DNA of 64,000 nucleotides from Albula goreensis (lineage: Eukaryota > Chordata > Actinopteri > Albuliformes > Albulidae), in contig CM040743.1 in assembly GCA_022829145.1 (NCBI GenBank), forward strand, positions 5,410,646 to 5,474,645, written 5' to 3'. The notes beneath the pieces were generated by a model that was not told the DNA's origin, made no database searches, and was given only the letters and a program-made list of their open reading frames with translations. The translations under genes and the position numbers were made by a program. Of the stretch, positions 35,994-46,741 are shown one piece after another. The first letter of the stretch is position 1. Each line of letters begins with the position of its first letter.

Positions 35994-36139
35994 CAGGAGT
36001 GGACAACTCCGGTCCTGGAGGGCCGTAAGGCTGATTTTGATTCCGCTCCATCACTTTATTGGTTAATTTAGATCATTTCTGGACATGTACAAACCAAGAA
36101 TCACTGCTGACTGAAAGGTAACAACAAAACCTGCAGGTC
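35994..36139. mobile_element. hAT-like palindromic MITE, truncated copy
   Basis: The left end CAGGAGTGGACAACTCCGG is well preserved and is followed by TCCTGGAGGGCCG. The element stops inside the AAAACCTGCAGG block and its right end is missing, where the SINE at 36155 begins. Confidence 0.75.
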
Positions 36140-36154
36140 AAGCCGGTTGACCTG
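36134..36154. repeat. CAGGTCAA / TTGACCTG palindrome at a MITE-SINE junction
   Basis: Perfect 8-bp arms with a 5-bp spacer, holding two inverted AGGTCA-type half-sites. It may be a by-product of the junction. Confidence 0.6.
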
Positions 36155-36365
36155 ACAGTGTAGTATAATAGTAAGGGTTCTGGTCACGTAATCCAGATGT
36201 TGCAGGTTTGACTCCTAAATGAGGTACTGTCATTGTACACATACGGTACTTCACTGAATTGCTTTAACACATATTCTGGTGTGTAAATGGATAGTGTGTA
36301 CTATTTAAACTGGAAAATGGTACTGTGTTGCGCTGGAAAAGAGCACTTGCTAAACTGTAATTAAA
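36155..36365 (+). mobile_element. tRNA-derived SINE, near full length
   Basis: Head: TAGTATAATAGTAAGGG (A box region, about 36161-36177) and GGTTTGACTCC (B box, 36205-36215). Body: TACTGTCATTGTACAC and TTCACTGAATTGCTTTAAC. Tail: GAAAAGAGCACTTGCTAAACTG (about 36338-36358), the degraded form of the shared fish SINE/LINE tail. It would have been copied by an L2-type LINE recognising that tail. Confidence 0.8.
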
Positions 36366-38907
36366 TTGAAACCTACACCTCCTGATCTCTTCATCCTGGA
36401 CAGAGCGAAATGGCACCATGCACTTTTTCCCCCAGTACATTTTTGCTCGCATTTTGAGCTGGCATGTTATTTAATTTCCTGCAGTTTAATTCAAGAAGTG
36501 ATTACAACCATGATTTTAAATTTTTCCAAGGCAGGGAAACGTCATTGGATGATGTTTGAATTTGACAAACCCCAGATCCCTGTCCTAAGTGAAAAGTAAT
36601 TCATCTGTGCAGGTGTTTTGTTGTTGCGTGTGTTCTTTCTTTTTTGCACTTGTCTTTAAGTTCTCAAAGGTAATGAGGACATGCCTTTTCAGTACAGTGG
36701 GTATTTGCAGACCCCTTTCAAATAAGCCTTTGAAATCCTTGTGTGGGTTAGCAATACGTGCTAAGCGTGGGTTTATCTGACCTGAAAAAGCCTTCAGGCC
36801 AAATGTTGTCATCCTTTGTTCGCCCGCCACATGGTGACTTTTTCGCTAGAACAGAAAGCCTTTGAATTTTGAATTGAAGATTAAATATCTGATTAAAGAG
36901 CAAGGATTTAATCATCCAGCCTTTTTTTTTTTTTTTTTTTGGTATGAGTTTAGTAACTATATAGTAACTATACAAGGCACACGAATATCAGGCCCCTGGC
37001 ACGAGTCACCGGAAAACATCTCAAGACAAACTTAAGAATGCTTAATGGCAAGAGCAGACCCTTCATCCCTCTGAGCCCCGTCATTCACCTACCGTCTATT
37101 TTCAGAAACAAATATCAGTGGACATATTTCAGCCTGGGGGTAACGTGCTAAACAAGCAACTGCTGTACACTGCACAAACAGCTCAAAGACAAAAAAAAGA
37201 GGCTGTGCGCAAGTAACGTCTGAGCCGTGTTTTCTTAAGATTACGCGCACGGAGTGTCTCTGGCGTGCATTTTTCCAGATTTACAATGTGCGCATCCAGT
37301 ATTACCCAGCTCTTAAAACACGTCAAAGGTTTGTTTTCTTATCCAGTAATTTCAGCCTGTCTGCCCGCAGTGTAATTTATCGTGTGGTTTTGTAGAGGTC
37401 TATTGTACAACTGTGTTCTGTGGCGTGGATGGAGGGGAGTTCCAAGCTAAGTGACAGCAAAATACCTATGTTTGAAAAATTGGAAGGGGTGTTATTTCCA
37501 CCGCCGAAGTGGATTCCAGCTCTGCTTCGCCTGCGGCAGCCTACCCTCCTCGGGCCATGTGGGTTTTCGAGGATCCAGGGCGTCACGGCGGGGCTTTCTG
37601 ACAAAACAGGTCAAGTGGCAGGACTTCCTGAGGACCGAGCTAGTCGTCAGCATTTTTTAAAAACCTTTTTTTTTTTTTTTGCACACATCCTGAGGACCTA
37701 GAGGGCACGTGGCTTCTCCTTCTCGGCCGTGTTTATTTTTACAGATATCAGTGATAAGGACATTATGGGCAAAAAATAAATATGAATTTAACAATAGAGC
37801 GATTGTCTTTTATTTTTCATTCCCAATTCAAAAGACTGTTAGAGGAAATCATCTCGAAAATGTAAAGGAAAAATGGCTAGTTTGCTGGAAAGTTGCTGGA
37901 AATTTTAGGAGAAAATTGCAATGAGAATGTAAGTGTGTGTGTGTGTGTGTGTGTGTGTAGGTGTGTGTGTGTTCATGCAAGTGTGTTTGTGTGTCTGTTT
38001 CACTATGACTTTGGGTTTATTTTGTTCAGTTTAAACCAGACAATATTAAGCAACATCCTAGAAATAATCAAGAACTATACAATACTCCAATACTGTCCCC
38101 TGCTGCAGTGCTTAACAATGTTCTGTTAACCAAAATTTCATACCTGTGTTTTCATTCGTTGCAATGTGAAAACAAATGTTCTGTTTGGTGGCTTTCCTCC
38201 GCTTTTCTCTAAGGTAGACTTACTTAGGGGAGCCAGCAGCGCTAACTTCTGCACACACGTTTCCTTTTTCTGATCCTCATGTCGCCGTTGGTTATGGTGC
38301 CGAAGACTTGTTCATGATTGTTCCACATGATGCACATGTTAATTAATTAATATGCTTATCATCGGACTCACACAAAGAAAGCCACGCCCGTCGCAGCCAT
38401 CCCTTTCAGTTTGATTGACTTTGGTTGAGGAGCACAATCTTATAACGCGCAGATGCATGCAAAGAGTCATTCATCTCTCCCCCATTCTTTTTCTGAAGGG
38501 GAAAAAGAAAAAAAACAATCAAGTCATGAGTTAGGAGTTCATCCAAGCCTAACCAATCTTGTGCTGCATAACATAGATCAAATGTAGAAGGTTGAACCCG
38601 AAACGGAAAGCTAATTGACATTTACTGGATGCTAATTGAGTTTGACATGACACCTTTAACAACGTATTTTATATGAATGTGCTCAATCAGAATTCATCCT
38701 AATACAGTAAGCAATGACCAAGGGCTGTCGGGGCAGTGTTGTAGATTATGTTTTGCGTTCATGTTGGCCATGTTTGCGGCCAGGGGCCACGGGCCTGTTG
38801 CTCGGCAGTGTACCTATTGCAGCCTCCATTCTGGACATGGGGTGTCGATTCATTCATCAAACTCTGAAAGGAATCTAGAATCTAACTGTGCATGGAAGAG
38901 TGCTCGA
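36366..38907. other. Unique DNA with a TG microsatellite, no gene seen
   Basis: Poly-T at about 36921-36940, a CpG-containing stretch near 37500-37640 with overlapping unrecognised frames, and (GT)n at 37933-37971. Nothing else identified. Confidence 0.5.
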
Positions 38908-39088
38908 CTGGGGCGTTAAACTCCAGGCCTGAAAAGCTGAGAAATGTGCTGCATTTTTGTGGTTTGTTTTTATTAGTTGATATAGGCCTTGGAAGCACAG
39001 TCTGTAGAGTCTCTTATCAAGAAGTGCTGAAACACACTGAAAGTCAGCACAGACCTCGGTCCTATAGTCCTGGAGCTGTGCACCCCTG
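38908..39088. mobile_element. hAT-like palindromic MITE, both ends present
   Basis: Left end CTGGGGCGTTAAACTCCAGGCC; right end GTCCTGGAGCTGTGCACCCCTG, whose complement begins CAGGGGTGCACAGCTCC. 181 bp, no coding capacity, no clear 8-bp target duplication left. Confidence 0.75.
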
Positions 39089-40064
39089 AATTGGTAAAGG
39101 GTTTGAATCAATCCTGTGCTCTTGTCCTGAATCCTGTGACTATTACTGCATGGGGCTAAAGGGTTTCATACTCAAGTTCCAGGAGTATGGAAGGCTGCAA
39201 AGACAAGATAGCAGCAATAATTTAATACGGATAACTTAACTAATAGCGGGGGGGCTTTCCTTCTCCCATGGAGATTGCACTTGCTTAGATTTGATTACAG
39301 CCTCGGTCTTCAGTATGAATCTTAGGTAAGGATGTGAGCCATTTGAAAGAACCAGAGAAAAGCAAGTCTATACCATGCCTGTAAAAGTGAGAAACATACA
39401 TATTTTATACACCATACTCAAGCTCCCACTCAAATATACATACACTATCAATCATTGAACAGGTTGTAGAAAACTAAATAATGCACTACTTACAGCCTGA
39501 AGCCTCGCACCTCAGAACCAGACCCCAGTCAAATAATTCACCGAAATACATTAACCCTTTAAGCTAGGGGTTAAATATTATGAATATATGTTAATATGTT
39601 ACAATAGTTCATGAGTTATTGTATTACATGCTTAGAGTTGTAGTTTGAAGGTTGTCCAAGTGTTTTTATTTTTGGAAAAACGTGCAAGCGTATTAATCAA
39701 AATCAATAATGGTAGTCGATTAAATTCGCTACATTCAAATGCATGCATTGAAAAGAATCAGCCAAGTACAATTCCTGAAGATTACAAACAAAAAATCAAT
39801 GAAATGAGTCGGTAGGACGAAATTCTTCTTGCATGTGGTTGTATGTTTTGTTGAAAATTATCAGGGATCTGTAAGAGAGTTCCCAAATTTTACTTGCTTA
39901 TAAAGAGTTAAAGTATTAAAGAAATGCATTAGACCGTGGTCTAACACCACCTCCTGCTCAAGTATACATGTGAAATGAATCATTGAATCAGCAGGAAAGA
40001 ATAAATAATGTACTGATTTCAGTGTGCTACCCTGCAACTGCTAATGCTGTGCTGAAGGTTATCA
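39089..40064. other. Unique AT-rich DNA, no gene seen
   Basis: Nothing recognised. Confidence 0.5.
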
Positions 40065-40400
40065 GCACACACACAGACAGACACACACACACATGCACAC
40101 ACTTACACACATCATGCACATACACACATACACACTGTGTTAATGTCATACACAAGCACGACATTCACACAGCAAACACCAATGTGCACGCACAAGCGCA
40201 CTCCCGCTTCATGTACCCTTACAACAACAACAAAAAAAAAAACTGCACACAAACATAAACACCCACTTAAATACACAACCACATATATACACAGAGTCAC
40301 AAACACATGTGCTTACACTCACGCAAACAGTCACGCACACGCCCACACATACGGACACACATGCGCTCATGCAGGGACATAAACTCACGCACGTACGCAG
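40065..40400. repeat. Degenerate CA-rich array
   Basis: Imperfect CA repeats with TG/CG interruptions. Overlapping frames on both strands are artefacts. Confidence 0.9.
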
Positions 40401-40622
40401 CAGTTTGGGTAAATCCCCAGCCAGAGGCAGCTGTGTTCACTCATTTTTCTGGTCTCTAAATAACAGAGTGTTATTAAGCACCACAGGAAGTGCATCTGCT
40501 GAGGGTGGCATGCCCACGCACTCAACGCAAACTCAGGACGTAAACCACTCGACATCCAATACCGCCGGCAGCTGCTGTGTGCCTAAGTGAGCTGTAACCG
40601 CCCCAGGACACGTGGACCTCCG

Positions 40623-40666
40623 CCCACCCCCAACCCCCCGCCCCAACCACCACCACCCCCCCCCCA
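40623..40666 (-). other. C-rich tract (G-quadruplex motif on minus strand)
   Basis: Runs of 3 to 10 C separated by one or two bases, followed by CCA repeats. The minus strand satisfies the G3+N1-7 rule several times over. Confidence 0.6.
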
Positions 40667-40723
40667 GCGATGCCTGTGCCAAATGACGCAGCTTTCCAGC
40701 CCGAGTTCGGCCGCGACCGCGCT

Positions 40724-40864
40724 GATTTGTTTGTGATGGCTGCGTTTCCGTACCACGCTCTCCCTTTGCCAGAATCCACGAGTCTGACTCTATGAAGATG
40801 ATAATAATGGATTATGAGGTGGAACACAGCACGAAAAGTAGTACGCAGCCATCACAAACAAATC
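40724..40864. repeat. Perfect 22-bp inverted repeat, 97-bp loop
   Basis: 40724-40745 is exactly complementary to 40843-40864 (core TTTGTGATGGCTGCGT). There are no mismatches in 22 pairs, so it is recent or maintained. It could be the ends of a short element or a hairpin transcript. Confidence 0.85.
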
Positions 40865-40916
40865 TTATTACCTTATAATAAAGCATTTACAAATGGCTTA
40901 TTACTGTTTGTAAAGA

Positions 40917-40943
40917 CACACACACACACACACACACACACAC
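40917..40943. repeat. (CA)n microsatellite
   Basis: About 13 units. Confidence 0.95.
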
Positions 40944-41217
40944 CTGCCAGCACCAGCCATTTTTGGCAACCCCAAAATTAGAGGCACATGGAGACATTAA
41001 CCCAATTAAGTGAGCAGTCATGGTATTTGTAGTTCGATGGCAGGTTCTGGATAGTTCCATAAAGTGTTGGGAATGGAATATATTTCAAAATATCTCTTAA
41101 AAATGTTTTTAAGAATTTCAATATGATAAATTTTCCCCTTCTTCTTCAGCACTCATTCACAGTCACTAAACTACACTCCTGCAGACGCCTTTGCCTTCTT
41201 TGACCTTGACTCCTCCT

Positions 41218-42055
41218 CACCAATTAGCCTTATTACCATTAATACATATGGGCTTTGGAGTTACAGTATGCCCACCTCCTCAGACAGTATACTCACCTAT
41301 TAGCCTTATTACCATAAATACATATGGGCTTTGGAGTGACAGTATGTACGCCTCCTCAGACAGTATACTCACCTATTAGCCTTATTACCATTAATACATA
41401 TGGGCTTTGGAGTTACAGTATGCCCACCTCCTCAGACAGTATACTCACCTATTAGCCTTATTACCATTAATACATATGGGCTTTGGAGTTACAGTATGCC
41501 CACCTCCTCAGACAGTATACCCACCTATTAGCCTTATTACCATTAATACATATGGGCTTTGGAGTTACAGTATGCCCACCTCCTCAGACAGTATACCCAC
41601 CTATTAGCCTTATTGCCATTAATACATATGGGCTTTGGAGTTACAGTATGCCCACCTCCTCAGACAGTATACTCACCTATTAGCCTTATTACCATTAATA
41701 CATATGGGCTTTGGAGTTACAGTATGCCCACCTCCTCAGACAGTATACCCACCTATTAGCCTTATTACCATTAATACATATGGGCTTTGGAGTTACAGTA
41801 TGCCCACCTCCTCAGACAGTATACCCACCTATTACCCTTATTACCATTAATACATATGGGCTTTGGAGTTACAGTATGCCCACCTCCTCAGACAGTATAC
41901 TAACCTATTAGCCTTATTACCATTAATACATATGGGCTTTGGAGTTACAGTATGCCCACCTCCTCAGACAGTATACCCACCTATTAGCCTTATTACCATT
42001 AATACATATATGCTTTGGAGTTACAGTATGCCCACCTCCTCAGACAGTATACTCA
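41218..42055 (+). repeat. 76-bp minisatellite, 11 copies
   Basis: Eleven head-to-tail units with very few differences (last base pair TC or CC, one GCC to CCC, first two and last units most diverged). Each unit holds ATTAGCCTTATTACCATTAA, ACATATGGGCTTTGG and CCTCCTCAGACAGTATAC. Because 76 is one more than a multiple of three, each ATG opens an identical 66-codon frame that crosses about 2.6 units. This gives a ladder of overlapping frames at 41407, 41483, 41559 and so on. They are repeat artefacts, not genes. Confidence 0.97.
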
Positions 42056-42604
42056 ACCTCCTCAGTTACCACTGTAATGTTTGGAAATGTCATAAACTGA
42101 AAAAATAAACAAACGAAATGAAAACTGGCACGGGGACAGCGGATGAGGCAGCAATCTCCATGTATTGGTTCCCTGTTTGCGTTGTGGGGCCGCCTGAGCG
42201 CTGGAAATCCGGGTGGCGGGACTGTCGGAATTGCCTCGTGGCGTCGGGAGATTTGCGACTTTTTTTTTTCTCTCGATAAACCGCAGGAAGGAAGCAGCTG
42301 GTTCGCCGAGGCGGTGATTAACACTCTGGTCGTAAAACGCTTCCTTAGGCTTGGCGATTCTGGAGCCTGCGCAAATGAGTCAGTCTTACTGTAAGCAATT
42401 TACTGAAAGAGATTCTACATTTTTTTTTGGCAGAACAGGGGGTGCATTCTGTGTGAATTAAGAATATGTAATTAAAAAAAAAAACACTAAACATAGAAAG
42501 GATGAAGGGTGTTATCCAAAGTTCCAGTAAAGAATCGGTATAGTGGGGCTATAAGAAATGGTGTTTGTAACTGCTGTGAGAGGGTGCATAAATGTTTACT
42601 TACA
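42056..42604. other. CpG-containing segment 42130-42390, no gene seen
   Basis: 42130-42390 has raised CpG and an AAATGAGTCAGTC AP-1-type site near 42374. Overlapping plus and minus frames of 83-94 codons are not recognised. Possible regulatory patch. Confidence 0.4.
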
Positions 42605-42800
42605 GGACATTTAAGGACTTTAGCAGATGGCCTCACGCAGATCTGCCTCATACTGCTCTCATTTTTTACACCAGCTGTCCATTTATGCAGCTGGATGCTC
42701 ACTGTAGAAGTTCTGCTGCAGTATTGTGCTCAGGGGCACAAAGGTAGCGCCCCTGCCTGGAAACTGAACCTGGACCTGAAGTGTGAGTTGGAGGCCCAGC
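42605..42800 (-). mobile_element. tRNA-derived SINE, minus strand
   Basis: At the left, ACATTTAAGGACTTTAGCAG is the degraded complement of the SINE tail. To the right, TGTGCTCAGGGGCACAAAGG and CTGGAAACTGAACC are the complements of body and B box. The 141-codon plus frame at 42509-42934 runs straight through it and is not a gene. Confidence 0.65.
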
Positions 42801-44404
42801 TCGCCAAGGAGGTGAATGGAAGGGAATGCAACGGAATGGCATTTTGGAAACACTGTCAGAAAAGTTTGAAAAATGGCTTCAGGGCATTTCAGCACTGTGA
42901 GAAAGACGGTAGTGAGGGCAGACTGAGAACATGAGAATACTTGATGAGGAGAGAAGGTCATTTAGCTCACCTGAGTTGTTGGGCTCTGGGCTTGTCAGTC
43001 ATTTTCAGAACTGTCTCCAGTACTGATTCAAGCCTGGACTCTACCACTCTAATGGATCTCCGCCCCAAAAGTCAATTTTATGCTTTCCTCATTTGGCTGT
43101 TTCCCTCATTCAGTGATATGTGTTCTTGTATACTTTACAGATGTGAATTATCTTTTCTGGTCTTAAAGTTACTGATGTCTGGGACTTAGGTGTTACTTTT
43201 CCAACTATTTCCATGAATTCCTAAGTCACAACCTTAAGCTTGTGATTTATGAGATTTTTAAAATGGAATCAGGAAGTACGGTTGGCTGCAGTAGGCATTT
43301 AATGCCATCAGTCAGTCAAGGTTTATGGTATGTCTGGCTTGTGTTTTGTATTGGGTAGCCTGCAAGGATGGAAGTTAAAGCAGTGTTTTTCTCAGAACTC
43401 AGGACCAGCATTGCCCACACCTTAACCATCAAAACACAAACAGAAGAACAGCTACTGGTGCATGATGGGTGATGTAGTTTATGATGCTGTTAAACCACCA
43501 AGGAAAATGTATTTTATCCCTGCTGAAAAGGCCAATTGTTCTGTGCAAGTAAACTATGCTGTGTCTTAAAATATTGTTTTCATATAAATGCATTCACTCA
43601 TGCTGTATACTAAGATAGACATATCATGAATTGAAATTATCTTGTTCATCTCATCAGGATGTCTTTTGTGGTTGTATCTTGTTCATGTCCTTCATTTATT
43701 TTAGCAAACTTTAAAAAAAAGAAAAATAACAGCGCTCAGAGGGTGAAGCTTAAGATATACATTTCTGGTGTGGTGCCATAGAGTTTTGTTTTTGTTTTCC
43801 TGTGGGGGTTGCAGACATGAGGGCCACTCTGAGCTACTGTGTGTCTGTGTGCGGCCGAATCGCGCAGTGTTTTTGTTTGTGTTCATCTTCCCTTTGTGCG
43901 GAGCCCACCTCCAATAACGGATCATAATCAGGCAGCATTGTGTTTGTTTTGGCCGGACATTTCAATCTCTGTGTCAAAGGCATCATCGGCGATAGCCTCG
44001 CTTTCCCGGTGGTCCCACAATGTTGTAATGTTGTGCGTGTCGTGTTTTTTTTTTTTTTTTTGAGAGGGCATGAGAATTGGGTTCTCCGGGACCAATGGAG
44101 AGGGCCTGTGTAGAACTATGAAGAATAAAAACAATATTGAAAAATGTCACCAGCCTGCTTGGAGCCTCATCTTGCAGTCTAGCTTATCGGGTTCACTGGA
44201 GCTCATAACTCCCATGTGGTGTAATTTAGCCCAAATTTATTTTTAGTGAAATCAACTGCCATTGACTACATCTGGTGGATCAGAAGAAGTTAATGGCTAT
44301 CCAGTTAACTACTACCAACATCAGAAATGTAAAAGCAGCAATCGGGTTACATGGACAGAAAAGTTAACAAACCTGTAAAAAGGCTTGGCCAGAGATTGAT
44401 CATA
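42801..44404. other. Probable old repeat at 42935-43070, then unique DNA
   Basis: 42935-43070 (GAGAGAAGGTCATTTAGCTC, AACTGTCTCCAGTACTGATTC, CCTGGACTCTACCACTCT) resembles a fish interspersed repeat whose consensus reads as a family-wide GAGAAAGGCCATTCGGCCC type block (recalled, low certainty). The rest is unique; poly-T at 44044-44060. Confidence 0.4.
43459..43478 (-). promoter_or_regulatory. ZNF143/STAF-like site
   Basis: On the minus strand ACTACATCACCCATCATGCA agrees with the ZNF143 consensus ACTACAATTCCCAGCATGCA at 16 of 20 positions. Such sites mark promoters and loop anchors. Here it is only a motif. Confidence 0.3.
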
Positions 44405-44745
44405 CTGACTCACAACTACGCAACCAGTTGAACTACTGCTCCAGTGTGTGGACTGACAACACAGTGTATCAACACTGCATTATTGGAACACTGTTCCAGT
44501 GTGTGGATGGGCCCTGCAATCTAGTATCAAATAAGACTGCACTATTGAATCACTGTTATTGTGTGTAGATAGACCCTGTGGTCTACTTTGAACTTCAACT
44601 ATGACTGCAACCTGTTGAAGTGCTGTTCAAGGGTGTGGATGGGTCCTACAGAATGATATATAATCAAGAATGCAACCCGTTTAAACACAGTTTCGGTGTG
44701 TAGATGGGCCCCACAATCTGAAATCAAAACAAGACTTTGCCCGTG
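44405..44745 (+). repeat. Old degenerate tandem repeat, 55-70-bp period
   Basis: GTGTGTGGATGGGCC-like cores start near 44444, 44499, 44561, 44631 and 44696, each preceded by a GAA-CACTGTT block and followed by a CAATCTA-TATCAA block. Five diverged units. Its age contrasts with the uniform arrays at 41.2 and 60.3 kb. Confidence 0.7.
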
Positions 44746-45160
44746 GAGGCCGATGCCAGCAGCCCAGGATGGGAGAGATTCTATCAGTGTCGTGAACACA
44801 CATGAGTACCCGTGATCCCAAGAAACTGTATGCTGTTGTCTTCAGGAATTACCAGGGAATTTACGACATGAACATGGGCTTGGAGTCACTCTACATAAGT
44901 CCATATTGTAATCTTTTCTCCAAACATAGCTTAATAATTCAGTTTTGGTGATTTGCGAAATCGCCATGCTATTTGGAGCATTGATTGAGTTAGGTGCAAA
45001 TGTTAATTTAAACATTTAACATGGACCCACCAAACTGTGTTTGTGGTGGAAAAGCAAACACATACATGCAGTGCATTTGTAAGACAAATTTTAAGGTCAA
45101 ACGTTGATGGAATGCAGGCCAGTGTGTTTTTGAAACGCAAACAGGGCTGAATCGCCGAAA
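44746..45160. other. Unique DNA, no gene seen
   Basis: Nothing recognised. Confidence 0.5.
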
Positions 45161-45245
45161 GGGGAGAGAGAGAGAGAAAGAGGGAGAGAGAGAGAGAGGA
45201 GAGAGAGAGAGAAAGAGGGGAGAGAGAGAGAGAGAGAGAGAGAGA
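45161..45245. repeat. (GA)n purine tract
   Basis: Imperfect GA with GGG interruptions, 85 bp. Gives Ser-Leu frames on the minus strand. Confidence 0.95.
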
Positions 45246-45339
45246 TCCTCTGGAATGGTCAGACCCACCGGTCTCTTTTGTGGAATGCGTTTGTGTGTGA
45301 CTTGGCTGAGCCGCACAAGCCAGAGAGAGGCGCCAAGTC

Positions 45340-45590
45340 ACACGCGCACACCCACATGCACAGACACACATAACACAAACACACACACACACACAGGCAT
45401 AACATTCATAACACGCACACACACGCACATAACACACACATGCACAGACACACATAACACGCAGACACACACACACGCACATAACACACACACATAAAAC
45501 TCATAACACGCACATAACAAACACATGCACAGACACACATAACACGCAGACACGCACACACGCACTTACATAACACACACACACATACTC
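45340..45590. repeat. CA-rich array with about 85-bp higher-order unit
   Basis: The marker string ATGCACAGACACACATAACAC recurs near 45356, 45440 and 45525, so a unit of about 85 bp was itself duplicated. The 162-codon minus frame here is an artefact. Confidence 0.85.
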
Positions 45591-45864
45591 GTACGTGCCG
45601 ATGGTCAGCAGTGGATAGCTTGACTTGCTGCTGTCTGCTGCATCCCAAGGAAAGCGGACGCCGGATGTGTCCAAGGGGCCAGAGTGCAGAAAGCGTCCAG
45701 CAGGAAGTGAGGGGTGCCTGGGGGAACGTGAGACAGGGAGGGCTGGAGGTCCCGAGAATGAGCCGCGGAAGAGTGGGGGGAAGGCAGGGAGGGAGGGGGG
45801 CTTATTCAGGCAACCACTTCACACCCAGATGGTGTGTGGCCTGACAAATGAGGGCAGAGGGTTC
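45591..45864. other. G-rich DNA with quadruplex motif
   Basis: GGGGGG, GGG, GGG and GGGGGG runs at 45775-45800 fit the G-quadruplex rule on the plus strand. Two overlapping plus frames (45611-45844, 45625-45909) are compositional. Confidence 0.45.
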
Positions 45865-45884
45865 AGGTCAGAGGTCAGGGGTCA
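45865..45884 (+). promoter_or_regulatory. Triple DR1 array of nuclear-receptor half-sites
   Basis: AGGTCA (45865-45870), AGGTCA (45872-45877) and GGGTCA (45879-45884), each separated by a single G. DR1 is the site type for RXR heterodimers with PPAR, and for HNF4 and COUP-TF. It could also be a 7-bp simple repeat that happens to make half-sites. Confidence 0.45.
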
Positions 45885-45902
45885 GGGGGGTGGGGATAGC
45901 TC

Positions 45903-45912
45903 TGATTGACAG
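45903..45912 (+). promoter_or_regulatory. PBX-PREP decamer
   Basis: Exact TGATTGACAG, 19 bp after the DR1 array. Confidence 0.4.
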
Positions 45913-46132
45913 GCCACCTTGTAAGCAAGTGGTGCCACTGCCGGCTGAAAGAAGGCACAGTTTTTAAAAAACAGTTACTAAAAAGATGGTTGAAAAATAA
46001 AAGTGAATTGTTTTATCTCCCTTCCACCTGGTTTCTTTAGGGGTAGCGTGAGCTCCATGCGACAGTCAGGAAATCCGAGTCACCGTGCATCCTCTGCCTG
46101 AAAAGTAAAGGCACACCTGTGTACGGCTCACT

Positions 46133-46147
46133 GCACCTGGGGGCAGC
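46133..46147 (+). promoter_or_regulatory. CTCF-like motif, plus orientation
   Basis: GCACCTGGGGGCAGC matches the CTCF core at 13 of 15 positions. Confidence 0.35.
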
Positions 46148-46460
46148 ACAAGGGTATGGCCTTTAAATGAGCATGAGTGGGTGCCCCAAGTTTTCACAGG
46201 CAGTATTGAAGTCTATTGGATCACAATTTTTGAACAATTGGGAGCGGCCTGCCTACAACCACTCCCCCTCACCCCCAAAAAAACACCTATTGTTCAGTAC
46301 TCTGAGTTTTGTTTGGTTGAATGTACCCCTACAAATGTAAATCTGTTTATTTCTCAGAGTAATGTATCACAAAGTCCACTTTCTATGGTATTTATCATTA
46401 TGTTATATTTTTATGTAATGTCTTCAACAGCTGTGCCTCTGATAGCTACCACCTTTGGAG

Positions 46461-46500
46461 GTCGCTCTGAATAAGAGCTTCTGCTGAATGCGTTAATGTA
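46461..46500 (+). mobile_element. SINE/LINE 3' tail remnant
   Basis: GTCGCTCTGAATAAGAGCTT then CTGCTGAATGCG, close to the shared fish SINE/L2 tail. The preceding body was not recognisable as a SINE, so this may be a 5'-truncated LINE or an eroded SINE. Confidence 0.65.
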
Positions 46501-46741
46501 TATTAGGTTTGTGTTATTTGAGTCACACAAACCCACAGAAAGGCATTGATTTCGATAAACATTTGGCCTTAACTTTTACAAGTCCCAGCCTTTTTTCCAC
46601 CCCACAAAGTTCAGCCATCAGCAGTGGGTGATGAATGAAGTCCTGCATTTATTTTAAGTCAAAGTTAAGGTCACATTTTGACTGAACTTGTAACACACAA
46701 GAGTAATTATATACAATATTCCTCCCCCTGCCCCTAGCCAT

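Larger units (their letters stand above)
45913..46741. other. Unique DNA with a SINE tail; no gene seen
   Basis: Contains the CTCF-like motif at 46133 and the SINE tail at 46461-46500, listed separately. The 97-codon plus frame (46181-46474) is unrecognised. Confidence 0.45.

Noticed and set aside
41407-42108. Series of 66-81-codon plus frames with the same peptide
   Set aside because: They come from the 76-bp minisatellite reading through three phases; each is a repeat artefact.
42509-42934. 141-codon plus frame
   Set aside because: Runs through a reversed tRNA-derived SINE, so it is not a host gene.
45003-45491. 162-codon minus frame, and the 164-codon minus frame at 46649-47143
   Set aside because: Both consist mainly of Cys-Val and Ser-Leu runs from CA and GA repeats. 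No domain and no splice context.
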